Program-made: the position numbers and the translations under genes
The notes under the pieces: model-generated
Seen by the model: the letters and a program-made list of their open reading frames with translations, nothing else
Database searches by the model: none
What the model was told of the DNA's origin: nothing
Source: Litchfieldia sinesaloumensis
GTDB lineage: Bacteria > Bacillota > Bacilli > Bacillales > Bacillaceae_L
Assembly: GCF_900156865.1 (NCBI RefSeq)
Contig: NZ_LT732529.1
Location: 2,277,805-2,341,804, forward strand
Direction: 5' to 3'
Length of the DNA: 64,000 nt
In this document: piece by piece, positions 8,987 to 17,580 of the stretch
Layout: each line of letters begins with the position of its first letter
Position numbering within the stretch: the stretch's first letter is position 1

Positions 8987-9051
8987 GGTTAGTATAACAT
9001 GTTTTGACAAAAAGTAAAATGGAATTATTTCTCAATCAATTTAATTTCATC

Positions 9052-10029
9052 TTATGCATTTACTTTTAACTTCTTAAACTCTTCAGTTAGCATTGGAACT
9101 ACCTCAAAAAGGTCACCTACAATACCGTAATCTGCAACTTTAAAAATGTTTGCTTCAGGGTCCTTGTTAATAGCAACAATTACTTTTGAGTTAGACATCC
9201 CAGCCAAGTGTTGGATAGCCCCTGAAATTCCGCAAGCAATATAAAGATCTGGTGTGACAACTTTACCCGTTTGACCAATTTGGAGTGAGTAGTCACAATA
9301 ATCCGCATCACAAGCTCCACGAGAAGCACCTATTGCTCCGCCTAGAACATCGGCTAGTTCCTTTAATGGTTCAAAACCATCTGCACTTTTCACCCCACGA
9401 CCACCAGCAATAACAACTTTTGCCTCGGATAAATCTACACCCTCACTAGCTTTGCGAACAACTTCTTTAACAATTGTACGTAAGTCTTTAATTTCTACAG
9501 TTTGAGACGTTACTTCGCCAGAACGTGATTCATCTTTTTCCAGTGTTGCAATATTGTTAGGACGAACAGTCGCAAAAATTAAACCGTCAGTTACAATTTT
9601 CTTTTCAAATGCTTTACCCGAATAGATAGGACGAGTAAAGACAATATTACCACCTGCAACTTCAATTGCTGTGACATCTGATATTAGACCTGAATTCAGC
9701 TTACCAGCAATCTTTGGTGATAAATCCTTCCCTAAAGCAGTATGCCCGATTATTAAAGCTTCTGGTGATTCAGCCTCTATAACAGCTAGCAATGCTTGTG
9801 AAAATCCATCAGGCGTATATGAACCAAGTTTTACATCTTCAACCGTTACTACTCGGTCTGCACCATAATAGATTAATTCATTCGCTAATGAATTAACAGA
9901 TTCACCAACTAAAACGGCAACAACCTCGCCACCTTCTGCCACTGTTTTACCAGCTGCAATCGCTTCATAAGATACGTTACGTAACGCACCATCACGTGTT
10001 TCCCCTAGAACTAATACTTTTCTTGACAT
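9052..10029 (-). CDS. etfA: electron transfer flavoprotein alpha subunit
   Basis: A 325-residue subunit that, with EtfB, accepts electrons from acyl-CoA dehydrogenases during beta-oxidation. The N-terminal half is the ETF alpha/beta fold; the C-terminal FAD-binding domain shows VVIAGGRGVKS, GASRGACDADYC and QIGQTGKVVTPDLYIACGIS in the usual order. It is the last gene of the fadR-fadB-etfB-etfA cluster, 67 bp after etfB, and is expected to be under FadR control. The protein is cytosolic. Confidence 0.96.
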   Translation of the reverse strand: MSRKVLVLGETRDGALRNVSYEAIAAGKTVAEGGEVVAVLVGESVNSLANELIYYGADRVVTVEDVKLGSYTPDGFSQALLAVIEAESPEALIIGHTALGKDLSPKIAGKLNSGLISDVTAIEVAGGNIVFTRPIYSGKAFEKKIVTDGLIFATVRPNNIATLEKDESRSGEVTSQTVEIKDLRTIVKEVVRKASEGVDLSEAKVVIAGGRGVKSADGFEPLKELADVLGGAIGASRGACDADYCDYSLQIGQTGKVVTPDLYIACGISGAIQHLAGMSNSKVIVAINKDPEANIFKVADYGIVGDLFEVVPMLTEEFKKLKVNA

Positions 10030-10096
10030 TATGCGTAACCCCCTAGATTAGTTGAGTAAGTTTTTTTGAAATCGGATACAATCGTTTTTGGAAAAA

Positions 10097-10873
10097 TTAT
10101 ACAACCTTTGCCTCGGTATGAAGAAGTGATACTAATTCTTTAACTTGATCTGCCAAATCACCTTCTAAAACTCGACCAGCTTCTTTTTTAGGAGGTAGAT
10201 AAATTTCAATTGTTTTTGTTTTTGCTTCTACGTCATCTTCATCTAGATCTAAGTCGTCTAACTCAAGCTCCTCAAGCGGCTTTTTCTTCGCTTTCATAAT
10301 TCCAGGTAGAGAAGGATAGCGTGGTTCATTTAAGCCTTGTTGACATGTAACTAATAACGGCAAAGAAGTTTCAATGACTTCTGAGTCACCTTCTACGTCT
10401 CTAACCACTGTTACTTTTGAACCGTCGACTTCTAGTTTTGTTATGGTTGTTACATATGGGATATCTAATAATTCAGCTACACGAGGACCAACCTGTCCTG
10501 AACCACCGTCAATAGCTACGTTACCACCTAAAATAATATCTGCATCCTTATCTTTTAGATATTCAGCTAGGATTTTTGCAGTTGTAAATTGATCGCCATC
10601 TTCTAAATCATCTTCTGTATTAATCATAACAGCTTTATCCGCACCCATCGCCAAAGCCGTGCGCAATTCTTTATCTGCCTCATCTGTAGTAGCTACTGTT
10701 ACAACGGTTACCTCACCGCCATTTGCATCACGTAGAGCGATTGCCTCTTCAACAGCATATTCGTCATAAGGGTTAATAATAAATTCGGCACCGTCTTCGC
10801 TGATTTGTCCATTGTTTACAACTATTTTTTCCTCTGTATCAAATGTTCTTTTTAAAATAACAAAGATGTTCAT
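10097..10873 (-). CDS. etfB: electron transfer flavoprotein beta subunit
   Basis: A 258-residue EtfB, the AMP-binding partner of EtfA. The family signature region VAREVEGDSEVIETSLP-like (here VVRDVEGDSEVIETSLPLL near residues 150-170) and the N-terminal MNIFVILKRTFDTE are present. I chose ATG at 10873, with AGGAGGG seven bases before it; the longer frame only adds nine unconserved residues. An acidic stretch (LDDLDLDEDDVE) near residue 210 is typical of Bacillus EtfB. Third gene of the fad operon. Confidence 0.95.
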   Translation of the reverse strand: MNIFVILKRTFDTEEKIVVNNGQISEDGAEFIINPYDEYAVEEAIALRDANGGEVTVVTVATTDEADKELRTALAMGADKAVMINTEDDLEDGDQFTTAKILAEYLKDKDADIILGGNVAIDGGSGQVGPRVAELLDIPYVTTITKLEVDGSKVTVVRDVEGDSEVIETSLPLLVTCQQGLNEPRYPSLPGIMKAKKKPLEELELDDLDLDEDDVEAKTKTIEIYLPPKKEAGRVLEGDLADQVKELVSLLHTEAKVV

Positions 10874-10944
10874 GTGATTCCCTCCTAAATGTATGTGCAT
10901 TTTATAAAAACTTATTTTCCATTATTAAACTAGGATTCTATCTA

Positions 10945-11718
10945 TTATTTCCCTTTAAACGTTGGTTGACGTTTTTCTATGAAGGCTGATATCCCTTCCT
11001 GACCATCCTCAGAAATGAACATTTCTCCAAATAAAACCGCTTCTCTATTTACAGTAGAATCGTATTGTTCATTCTTCATCGAATTCAATAATTCAATAGT
11101 TGCTTTAATTGATACAGGGCTTTTTTGAGCTATCTTACGGGCCATTTTCAGCGTTTCTTCATGAAGATTTTCTTCAGGATAAGCTTGATTTGCTAATCCA
11201 TATCGAACAGCAGTAATTCCGCTTATTGGCTCACTTGTCCAAAGCATTTGTGCCGCCCTAGCTACTCCAACATAGCGTGGTAGACGTACAGTCCCAGCAA
11301 ATCCTGGAATCAGGCCAAGCTGCAGTTCAGGTAATCCGAGTTTTGCATTTTCGCTTACAAGACGGAAGTGACAAGCCATCGCAAGTTCTAGACCACCGCC
11401 TAAAGCAGCTCCATGAATGCTCGCAATAATCGGTTTTGAGAACCTCTCCATTCTCTCAAACAGGGCTTGACCCTTTCTAGCAAGTTCGGAAAATTCTTCA
11501 CCGGAGTTGATTGTCGTAAACTCCTTTATATCAGCCCCAGCCGAGAAGAAACGGCCTTCCCCATGGATGACCAAAACACGTACAGCATCATCTGACTCAA
11601 TCTCATCCAGTAAGCTTGTAAGCTCTTTCAAAACTACAGATGATAATGCATTTGCTGGAGGACGATTAAAGGAAATAGTGGCAATATACTCATCTATTTT
11701 TACTTTAATAAACTCCAT
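10945..11718 (-). CDS. fadB: enoyl-CoA hydratase
   Basis: A 257-residue crotonase-fold protein expected to hydrate trans-2-enoyl-CoA in beta-oxidation. The oxyanion-hole segments FSAGADIKEF and IHGAALGGGLELAMACHF are intact, and the glutamates usual for hydratases are found in LGLPELQLGLIPGFAGT. I chose ATG at 11718 because AGGAGGG lies six bases upstream; the longer frame runs back across the hairpin between this gene and fadR. It lies between fadR and etfB, which supports a role in fatty-acid degradation. Confidence 0.92.
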   Translation of the reverse strand: MEFIKVKIDEYIATISFNRPPANALSSVVLKELTSLLDEIESDDAVRVLVIHGEGRFFSAGADIKEFTTINSGEEFSELARKGQALFERMERFSKPIIASIHGAALGGGLELAMACHFRLVSENAKLGLPELQLGLIPGFAGTVRLPRYVGVARAAQMLWTSEPISGITAVRYGLANQAYPEENLHEETLKMARKIAQKSPVSIKATIELLNSMKNEQYDSTVNREAVLFGEMFISEDGQEGISAFIEKRQPTFKGK

Positions 11719-11742
11719 CTGCATCCCTCCTATTATGTATGT

Positions 11743-11773
11743 ACACATCACTAACTTTATGTTAGTGATGTGT
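11743..11773 (-). other. perfect hairpin between fadR and fadB
   Basis: A 13-bp perfect inverted repeat with a 5-nt loop (11743-11755 with 11761-11773) covers the end of fadR and the start of the intergenic space. No T run follows, so it is not a simple terminator. It may adjust mRNA stability or partial termination between the repressor gene and the enzyme genes. Confidence 0.7.
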
Positions 11774-12352
11774 CTTTCCACAACCATTAACTAAAAGGGC
11801 ATGAACTTGTTTTGCCAAAGCAGGTAAGTCGTATTTTTGTTCGTTCATCACCCAAGTGGTTGCTGTCTCATCAATTGAGCCGAATATCATTTGTCTTGCT
11901 AAGCGAACGTCAAGGTCAGGATTGAATTCTCCATTTTCTACTCCAAATTGGATAATTGAATCAATTGTCTTTAAGTATCCTTTTAGAACTTCGTTTATTC
12001 GAAGACGCAATTCCTTATTGGATTGTCTTAATTCTAGCTGTGTAACGATAGCAAGATGATGATCGGCAGCTAATAGTTCAAAATGCTTTTCAACTAATGT
12101 TAATAACTTCTCTGCTGCACTCGATTCTCCTGCTATTTCAGCTTCAATTTTTTCAATAAATTCACCCATTTTTTCTTGGAACAATGATACAAGAATATCT
12201 TCCTTGTTTTTGAAATATAGATATATTGTACCGTCAGCAACGCCTGCTTGCTTAGCAATTCTTGAGACTTGAGACTGATGATAGCCGTTTTCAGCAATAA
12301 CAACTACAGCTGCATCTATGATTTGCCTATATTTTGGTTTTGTATTTTTCAA
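11762..12352 (-). CDS. fadR: TetR-family fatty-acid degradation repressor FadR
   Basis: A 196-residue TetR regulator. The N-terminal helix-turn-helix (residues 7-52) contains SRIAKQAGVADGTIYLYFKN, nearly identical to B. subtilis FadR (YsiA), which represses beta-oxidation genes and is released by long-chain acyl-CoA. I chose TTG at 12352, preceded by AAAGGAAGT six bases upstream; the ATG at 12391 lies inside the operator. The gene has its own promoter overlapped by a perfect FadR box, so it is autoregulated. Confidence 0.94.
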   Translation of the reverse strand: MKNTKPKYRQIIDAAVVVIAENGYHQSQVSRIAKQAGVADGTIYLYFKNKEDILVSLFQEKMGEFIEKIEAEIAGESSAAEKLLTLVEKHFELLAADHHLAIVTQLELRQSNKELRLRINEVLKGYLKTIDSIIQFGVENGEFNPDLDVRLARQMIFGSIDETATTWVMNEQKYDLPALAKQVHALLVNGCGKTHH

Positions 12353-12376
12353 AGTCTTACTTCCTTTCAGAAAAAA

Positions 12377-12394
12377 TGAATGAATAGTCATTCA
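12377..12394. promoter_or_regulatory. FadR operator
   Basis: The 18-bp palindrome TGAATGAATAGTCATTCA matches the B. subtilis FadR box (TGAATGA-N4-TCATTCA) at every fixed position. It covers the expected transcription start of fadR. Confidence 0.93.
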
Positions 12395-12401
12395 TATTTC
12401 T

Positions 12402-12430
12402 ATAATAAAACCTTTTTTAACAACTGTCAA
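12402..12430 (-). promoter_or_regulatory. fadR-fadB-etfBA promoter
   Basis: TTGACA (12425-12430) and TATTAT (12402-12407) are 17 bp apart on the minus strand. The FadR operator begins 8 bp downstream of the -10 box. Confidence 0.85.
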
Positions 12431-12460
12431 TCATATTTGCTCATTCAATTTTTATTTACT

Positions 12461-12492
12461 AAAAAAGAGCCATAGGCTCACATCATGGCTCT
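12461..12492 (-). terminator. lcfA terminator
   Basis: AGAGCCAT pairs with ATGGCTCT (12466-12473, 12485-12492), followed by a T run on the minus strand. It separates lcfA from the fadR promoter, so fadR is not wholly dependent on lcfA transcription. Confidence 0.85.
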
Positions 12493-12557
12493 CTCGCTTA
12501 TGATTCATACATATAATGTATACAGAGCTGATTTGATCCTAGTATAAGCTACAATTG

Positions 12558-14246
12558 TTAGTTGATTTTCTTAAGTTTTTCCTTTTCTTCTTCCACTAAT
12601 ACCCGTCGCAATACCTTACCAACAATGGTCTTAGGTAATTCTTTTCTAAACTCGTAAACCCTTGGAATTTTATAGGCTGCTAAATGCTTACGACAATGCT
12701 TATCAAGTTCCTCTTCTGTACAATGCTGACCTTCTTTAAGGACCACATACGCCTTGACTGTTTCTCCACGATAAGGGTCTGGTATCCCGGCAACAACAGC
12801 TTCTTGAACCTTCTCATGTTCAAATAAAATTTCTTCAACTTCCCTTGGATAGATATTAAAACCACCAGCGATAATCATGTCTTTCTTACGGTCAACTACA
12901 TAGTAATAACCATCTTCATCCATGTAGCCAAGATCACCTGTCAATAGCCAGCCATCTCGTAAAGAGGCTTGCGTTTCTTCAGGTTTATTCCAGTACCCTT
13001 TCATAACCTGTGGGCCTTTAACCGCGATTTCTCCTATTTCTCCAACTCCTACTGGCTCACCAGTCTCCATCGACAACACAACAGCTTCAGTATCCGGCCA
13101 TGGTAAACCGATACTGCCATTCACACGACGTCCCCAGAGAAGGTTTGAATGTGTCACTGGTGATGCTTCGGAGAGGCCATAACCTTCAACCAGTTTTCCG
13201 CCCGTAATTTTCTCAAATTGTTCTTGTACTTCAAGTGGCAATGCAGCAGAACCACTAATACAAGAATCAATGGATGATAGATCAAATTTTTTCAGATCCG
13301 GATGATTTAATAACCCAATATACATGGTTGGTGCTCCAGGGAATAATGTTGGCCTTTGCTTATGGATAGTCTTTAACGTGTCTCCCGCGTCAAATTTAGG
13401 CATAAGTATCATTTTTGCAGCCATCATTATGGATAAGTTTAACACCGTTGTCATACCGTACACATGGAAAAATGGTAATATTGCTAAAACGGATTCTTCT
13501 CCTTTTTTGCATTTGTACATCCATTTTGAACACATTAGCGTATTGGCAACAAGATTTTTGTGTGTTAACATAACCCCTTTTGGAAAACCAGTAGTGCCCC
13601 CAGTATATTGTAACAATGCTAAATCCTCTTCTGCATCAATTTCAATTTCAATATCTTTTGCTTCAGATATTCTACTTATTTCCCGTAATAAGTGATTCGT
13701 TCCTTCATGTTCAACCTTTACTACAATACCATATTGTTTCTTTTGAATGTAAGGATAAATGATATTCTTTGGGAAAGGTAGATAATCCTTTATTTCAGTT
13801 ATGATTATGTGCTCAAGTGGTGTTAGCGCTTTCACTTTTGTCACGCGTGGAAAAAGGATATCTAACGTAATAATTGCTTTGGACCCTGAATCTTTTAGAT
13901 GATATTCAAGTTCTCTTTCTGTGTACAACGGATTTGTTTGAACTACGATAGCACCAGCAAATAAAATACCGTAATAAGCAATGACTCCCTGTGGACAGTT
14001 AGGTAACATGATTGCAATTCGATCACCTTTTTGAATGCCCTGGGCTACTAAATAGTTTGCAAGCTTTAAAGATTCTTCATAAACTTGTGCAAATGTTAAT
14101 TCTTTTCCTTGAAAATGAACTGCAACCTTTTGAGGAAACTCACTTGCTGTCCGTTTTAAATACGTCTGGATTGGAATGTTTTCATATTCAAGTTCATGTG
14201 GAATTTCTTCAGGATACTGTGCTAACCACGGCTTTTCTACTGACAT
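12558..14246 (-). CDS. lcfA: long-chain fatty acid--CoA ligase
   Basis: A 562-residue acyl-activating enzyme that joins fatty acids to CoA through an acyl-AMP intermediate, the entry step to beta-oxidation. The P-loop motif YTGGTTGFPKGVMLTH is near residue 213, the second core motif GYGLSEASPVTH near 365, TGDLGYMDEDGYYYVVDRKKDMI near 440-465, and the C-terminal catalytic lysine in the GKVLRR segment (about residue 547). Length is normal. It has its own promoter and terminator, and an internal cre-like site, upstream of the fadR operon. Confidence 0.95.
   Translation of the reverse strand: MSVEKPWLAQYPEEIPHELEYENIPIQTYLKRTASEFPQKVAVHFQGKELTFAQVYEESLKLANYLVAQGIQKGDRIAIMLPNCPQGVIAYYGILFAGAIVVQTNPLYTERELEYHLKDSGSKAIITLDILFPRVTKVKALTPLEHIIITEIKDYLPFPKNIIYPYIQKKQYGIVVKVEHEGTNHLLREISRISEAKDIEIEIDAEEDLALLQYTGGTTGFPKGVMLTHKNLVANTLMCSKWMYKCKKGEESVLAILPFFHVYGMTTVLNLSIMMAAKMILMPKFDAGDTLKTIHKQRPTLFPGAPTMYIGLLNHPDLKKFDLSSIDSCISGSAALPLEVQEQFEKITGGKLVEGYGLSEASPVTHSNLLWGRRVNGSIGLPWPDTEAVVLSMETGEPVGVGEIGEIAVKGPQVMKGYWNKPEETQASLRDGWLLTGDLGYMDEDGYYYVVDRKKDMIIAGGFNIYPREVEEILFEHEKVQEAVVAGIPDPYRGETVKAYVVLKEGQHCTEEELDKHCRKHLAAYKIPRVYEFRKELPKTIVGKVLRRVLVEEEKEKLKKIN
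13821..13834. promoter_or_regulatory. perfect cre site inside lcfA
   Basis: TGTTAGCGCTTTCA, which reads TGAAAGCGCTAACA on the lcfA strand, fits the CcpA consensus TGWAARCGNTWNCW at all 14 positions. It lies about 410 nt into the gene. From memory, CcpA repression through a cre site within the lcfA gene has been reported in B. subtilis, so a roadblock role is plausible. Confidence 0.7.
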
Positions 14247-14277
14247 CTTACGACCTCCCTTTTTATATTCGTTTCGA

Positions 14278-14345
14278 GAATACGAAGACGTATTCAGAGT
14301 ACAGTTTGAATTTTCAAACCATTTATACTCATTATATTATAATGA
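14278..14345. promoter_or_regulatory. three palindromes in the lcfA promoter and leader
   Basis: Three perfect palindromes are lined up: TCATTATA-T-TATAATGA (14329-14345) over the -10 box, GTTTGAA-TT-TTCAAAC (14304-14319), and GAATACG-AAGA-CGTATTC (14278-14295). None matches the FadR box. They may be operators or leader hairpins. Confidence 0.5.
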
Positions 14346-14359
14346 ATATTCCGTGACAA
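14331..14359 (-). promoter_or_regulatory. lcfA promoter
   Basis: TTGTCA (14354-14359) and TATAAT (14331-14336) with a 17-bp spacer on the minus strand. This gives a leader of about 75 nt. Confidence 0.8.
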
Positions 14360-14424
14360 TCACAAACATGAATTGTTCTTAGGTTTCCGAGGGCCATTAT
14401 ATACTTCTCACTAGATATTCTTCA

Positions 14425-14457
14425 CAAAATAAGGCCGACTGTCATTCTTAGTCGGCC
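14425..14457 (-). terminator. terminator downstream of yshE
   Basis: GGCCGACT pairs with AGTCGGCC (14433-14440, 14450-14457). Minus-strand transcription continues into TTATTTTG; the plus-strand side is also T-rich. It ends the mutS2-yshE transcript about 130 nt after yshE. The space between it and yshE shows nothing else. Confidence 0.75.
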
Positions 14458-14586
14458 CGTTTTATTTTGAATGAGAGTGCAATAACAAAGTTGATTTAAA
14501 CAAACTCTATAAAAATAAATAGAGTATACCAATTATCACAAATATACTACTTACCACTAAAAGTATCTTTGCTAACTTTTCCATAA

Positions 14587-15006
14587 TTAAAACCCACCAT
14601 TTCCAATCCCTGCACCGATTACATATGATAGTCCTACCGATATAATCATGGATATAAATCCTACTGCACGATTATCTTTTTTTAATTCAACATCAATATT
14701 GAACTTTGGTGTTAGAAATTCAAAAATAAAATATCCAATTAGTAAAAGGAAGAAGCCAAATGCTCCCCAGCCAATCATGACAAATAATGAATCATGGTTT
14801 TCGATGGAATAGCGGAATATATTTGCGATTCCGAAGATTTTACCCCCAGTTGCCATTGCAACTGATAGGTTTCCATTTTGGATTTCTACCCAATTTTTAT
14901 ATTTAGTTACCAATTCAAATATGGCCATAAAAAGAACCAAGCAAAGTATGACAACACTGTAATTGGCAGCTGTTAATACATATTCATTATCCCAAAATTG
15001 ATCCAT
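14587..15006 (-). CDS. yshE: DUF350 family membrane protein (YshE)
   Basis: A 139-residue integral membrane protein with four predicted helices (about 15-35, 48-68, 72-96, 112-134). It belongs to DUF350 by its length, helix layout and the GKIFGIANIF segment. It lies 42 bp downstream of mutS2 on the same strand, as in B. subtilis. Its molecular role is not known. Confidence 0.8.
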   Translation of the reverse strand: MDQFWDNEYVLTAANYSVVILCLVLFMAIFELVTKYKNWVEIQNGNLSVAMATGGKIFGIANIFRYSIENHDSLFVMIGWGAFGFFLLLIGYFIFEFLTPKFNIDVELKKDNRAVGFISMIISVGLSYVIGAGIGNGGF

Positions 15007-15047
15007 TATCTTCTCTCCCTATATTAGAGATTATCTATCATCTATAT

Positions 15048-17408
15048 CTATTTCAATTCGACGACAGTAACACCCGTGCCACCTTCTCCTGCTTCCCCAA
15101 ATCTTGTTGATTTTACAGAACGGTGATTCTTCAGATATTCTTGAACTCCCTGACGTAAAGCTCCTGTTCCTTTCCCATGAATAATGGAAACACGTGGATA
15201 CCCAGCAAGTAATGCATCATCAATGTATTTTTCTACTCTTGATAATGCTTCTTCATAACGTTCACCACGTAAGTCAAGTTCTAGACTTACATGATAATCT
15301 TTGCCCCTAACCGTGGCAAGTGGCTTTGTTTCCACTGGCTTAGGACTGCTTACGAACTCAAGGTCTTTTTCTTTTACTTTCATCTTCAAAATCCCAATTT
15401 GGACCTGCCATTCTTTATTTCCGGCTTGTTCAATTAAGTGGCCCTTTTGGTTAAGGCTTATTATCTTAACTTCATCGCCAGGAACAAGCTTTCTCTTTGC
15501 TTTTGTAGCAATCGTTTGCTTGCCTGTTTTAGTTGAAAGTTCTGGCACTGCGTCTTCCAATCGCTTTTTCGCGTCAATTAATTGATGCTCTTTAACAAGG
15601 GATTGTTGGTCAAGTCTCATTTTACGTAGATCACGAATGACCTCTTCAGCCTCTGCCTTGGCATTATCGATTGTTTCTGCTGCTTTTTGCTCAGCTTTCT
15701 CATATAACCTCTCACGTTGTTCATTGAACTCGATAATTTGGTCTTGAAGCTGCTTGTGCAGCTTTTCTGCTTGTTTTCTGATATCCTCAGCCTCATCTAG
15801 CTCACGCTCTGCATCCTTTTTACTTTTTTCTAAGGAGGCAATCATGTTTTCTACCGTGTTCGTTTCTGAACTAATATGATTCTTAGCTGTATGAATAATG
15901 GAATCAGGCAGTCCGAGACGCTTTGAGATTTCGAATGCATTACTTCTTCCAGGAACACCTATTAGTAGTTTATAGGTTGGGCTTAAGGTTTCAATATCAA
16001 ATTCAACACTTGCATTTACTACACCTTCTCGATTGTATCCATAAGCTTTGAGTTCTGGGTAATGTGTCGTTGCAATTACTCTTGCGCCCCGCTTGTAGAC
16101 CTCATCAAGAATCGAGATAGCTAGCGCCGCTCCTTCTTGAGGATCTGTCCCTGCTCCTAATTCATCAAAAAGAACTAAACTATTTGCATCAACCCGTTTT
16201 AAAATATCTACTATGTTTACCATGTGAGAGGAAAATGTACTTAAGCTTTGTTCAATAGATTGCTCGTCACCAATATCAGCATATACCGTTTCAAAAACAG
16301 CAATCTCCGACTCTTCCTGAGCAGGAATTTGCAATCCGGATTGAGCCATAATCGTTAATAACCCAATTGTTTTTAAGGTTACTGTTTTACCACCCGTATT
16401 TGGTCCCGTAATCACGATTGAGGTAAAATCTTTTCCAAGCTCAATATCATTCGGGACTACTTCTTTGGGGTCAATTAAAGGATGACGTCCTTTTTTTATA
16501 AACACATAGCCGTTTCCATTAATATTTGGCTTAGAGCCCTTTACCTTTTTACTGTAGCTCGCTTTCGTAAACATAAAATCAATCTCTGCTAGTGTATTAA
16601 CATTTTGATTGAGGGACTCTGCTTCAATTGCTACCTCTTTAGAGAGTTCCATCAAAATTCGGTCGATTTCTTGTTTTTCTCTTACCCTTGCCTCCTGCAA
16701 TACATTATTAAGGTCTACTACTGATTGTGGTTCAATAAATAATGTTGCCCCTGAAGAGGATTGGTCATGAACTATGCCCCCGTATGTTCCACGGTATTCT
16801 TGCTTAACCGGGATGACGTAGCGGTCATTCCGAATTGTAATAATTGCATCTGATAGTGTCTTTTGAGCAGACGAAGAACGGATAATATGCTCTAGCTTCT
16901 CCCTAATTCTTGCTTCACTGCTACGAAGCTGTTGACGGATTCCACGTAATTTGTCACTTGCACCATCCATCACTACGCCATTATCATCAATCGAGTTTTT
17001 AATTTGTTGTTCTAGCTCAAATAATGGAGTGATTGTAGCAACTTGATCGCCAAGTATCGGGATCTCAATATCGTCCTCAATCATACCCTCTATAAATTTT
17101 TTCATCTGTCGTCCAGCATAGATAGTTCCTGCGACATCTAAAAGCTCCAATGCATTTAGCGCTCCCCCTATACTGGCACGCTTAACAGCAGGTCTAATAT
17201 CAGTTAATCCACCTAGTGGAACATTCCCTTTTAATCGTAATACCTTCGCAGCCTCATCTGTTTGCTCTTGCAAATAAATGACCTCATCTACGTTTGTAGA
17301 TGGAATCATATTGTCTACCTTTTCTCTACCTAATGAAGACGAGACATGCTGTTTTAGTTGCTCCTTTACTTTATCAAACTCTAGTACCTTTAAAACTCGT
17401 GGTTGCAT
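15048..17408 (-). CDS. mutS2: endonuclease MutS2
   Basis: A 786-residue MutS2. It lacks the mismatch-recognition domain of MutS and instead has a clamp/core region, an ATPase with Walker A GPNTGGKT at residues 335-342, signature STFSSHM and Walker [14 protein letters not shown], a long coiled coil (about 515-630) and a C-terminal Smr nuclease domain starting at [11 protein letters not shown] with [10 protein letters not shown]. MutS2 acts on recombination intermediates and, in B. subtilis, in rescue of collided ribosomes. Start ATG has AAGGGAG seven bases upstream. Confidence 0.96.
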   Translation of the reverse strand: MQPRVLKVLEFDKVKEQLKQHVSSSLGREKVDNMIPSTNVDEVIYLQEQTDEAAKVLRLKGNVPLGGLTDIRPAVKRASIGGALNALELLDVAGTIYAGRQMKKFIEGMIEDDIEIPILGDQVATITPLFELEQQIKNSIDDNGVVMDGASDKLRGIRQQLRSSEARIREKLEHIIRSSSAQKTLSDAIITIRNDRYVIPVKQEYRGTYGGIVHDQSSSGATLFIEPQSVVDLNNVLQEARVREKQEIDRILMELSKEVAIEAESLNQNVNTLAEIDFMFTKASYSKKVKGSKPNINGNGYVFIKKGRHPLIDPKEVVPNDIELGKDFTSIVITGPNTGGKTVTLKTIGLLTIMAQSGLQIPAQEESEIAVFETVYADIGDEQSIEQSLSTFSSHMVNIVDILKRVDANSLVLFDELGAGTDPQEGAALAISILDEVYKRGARVIATTHYPELKAYGYNREGVVNASVEFDIETLSPTYKLLIGVPGRSNAFEISKRLGLPDSIIHTAKNHISSETNTVENMIASLEKSKKDAERELDEAEDIRKQAEKLHKQLQDQIIEFNEQRERLYEKAEQKAAETIDNAKAEAEEVIRDLRKMRLDQQSLVKEHQLIDAKKRLEDAVPELSTKTGKQTIATKAKRKLVPGDEVKIISLNQKGHLIEQAGNKEWQVQIGILKMKVKEKDLEFVSSPKPVETKPLATVRGKDYHVSLELDLRGERYEEALSRVEKYIDDALLAGYPRVSIIHGKGTGALRQGVQEYLKNHRSVKSTRFGEAGEGGTGVTVVELK

Positions 17409-17423
17409 GCTGATACTCCCTTA

Positions 17424-17575
17424 CCTTTATTCAGTGGAGGCTAAACCCCACTGAATAAAGGTTAGCCTCCGGCGGATGCCTCGATTTTTCAAATGAAATT
17501 TTTCGAGCGAGCTCGAAAAAAATCGGGCAGCAAATACGCCAAGGCGTATTTGATTATTTCACATATTGATCTTTT
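17424..17575. repeat. structured intergenic repeat between polX and mutS2
   Basis: The gap holds several inverted repeats: CTTTATTCAGTGG/CCACTGAATAAAG (within 17425-17461), TTAGCCTCC repeated inverted so that it competes with the first stem, a Ser-box-like CGAGC/GCTCG palindrome (about 17502-17517), and AAATACGCC/GGCGTATTT (17532-17551). The CAGTGG core is shared with the elements at 29951 and 32571. Confidence 0.6.
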
Positions 17576-17580
17576 TCATT

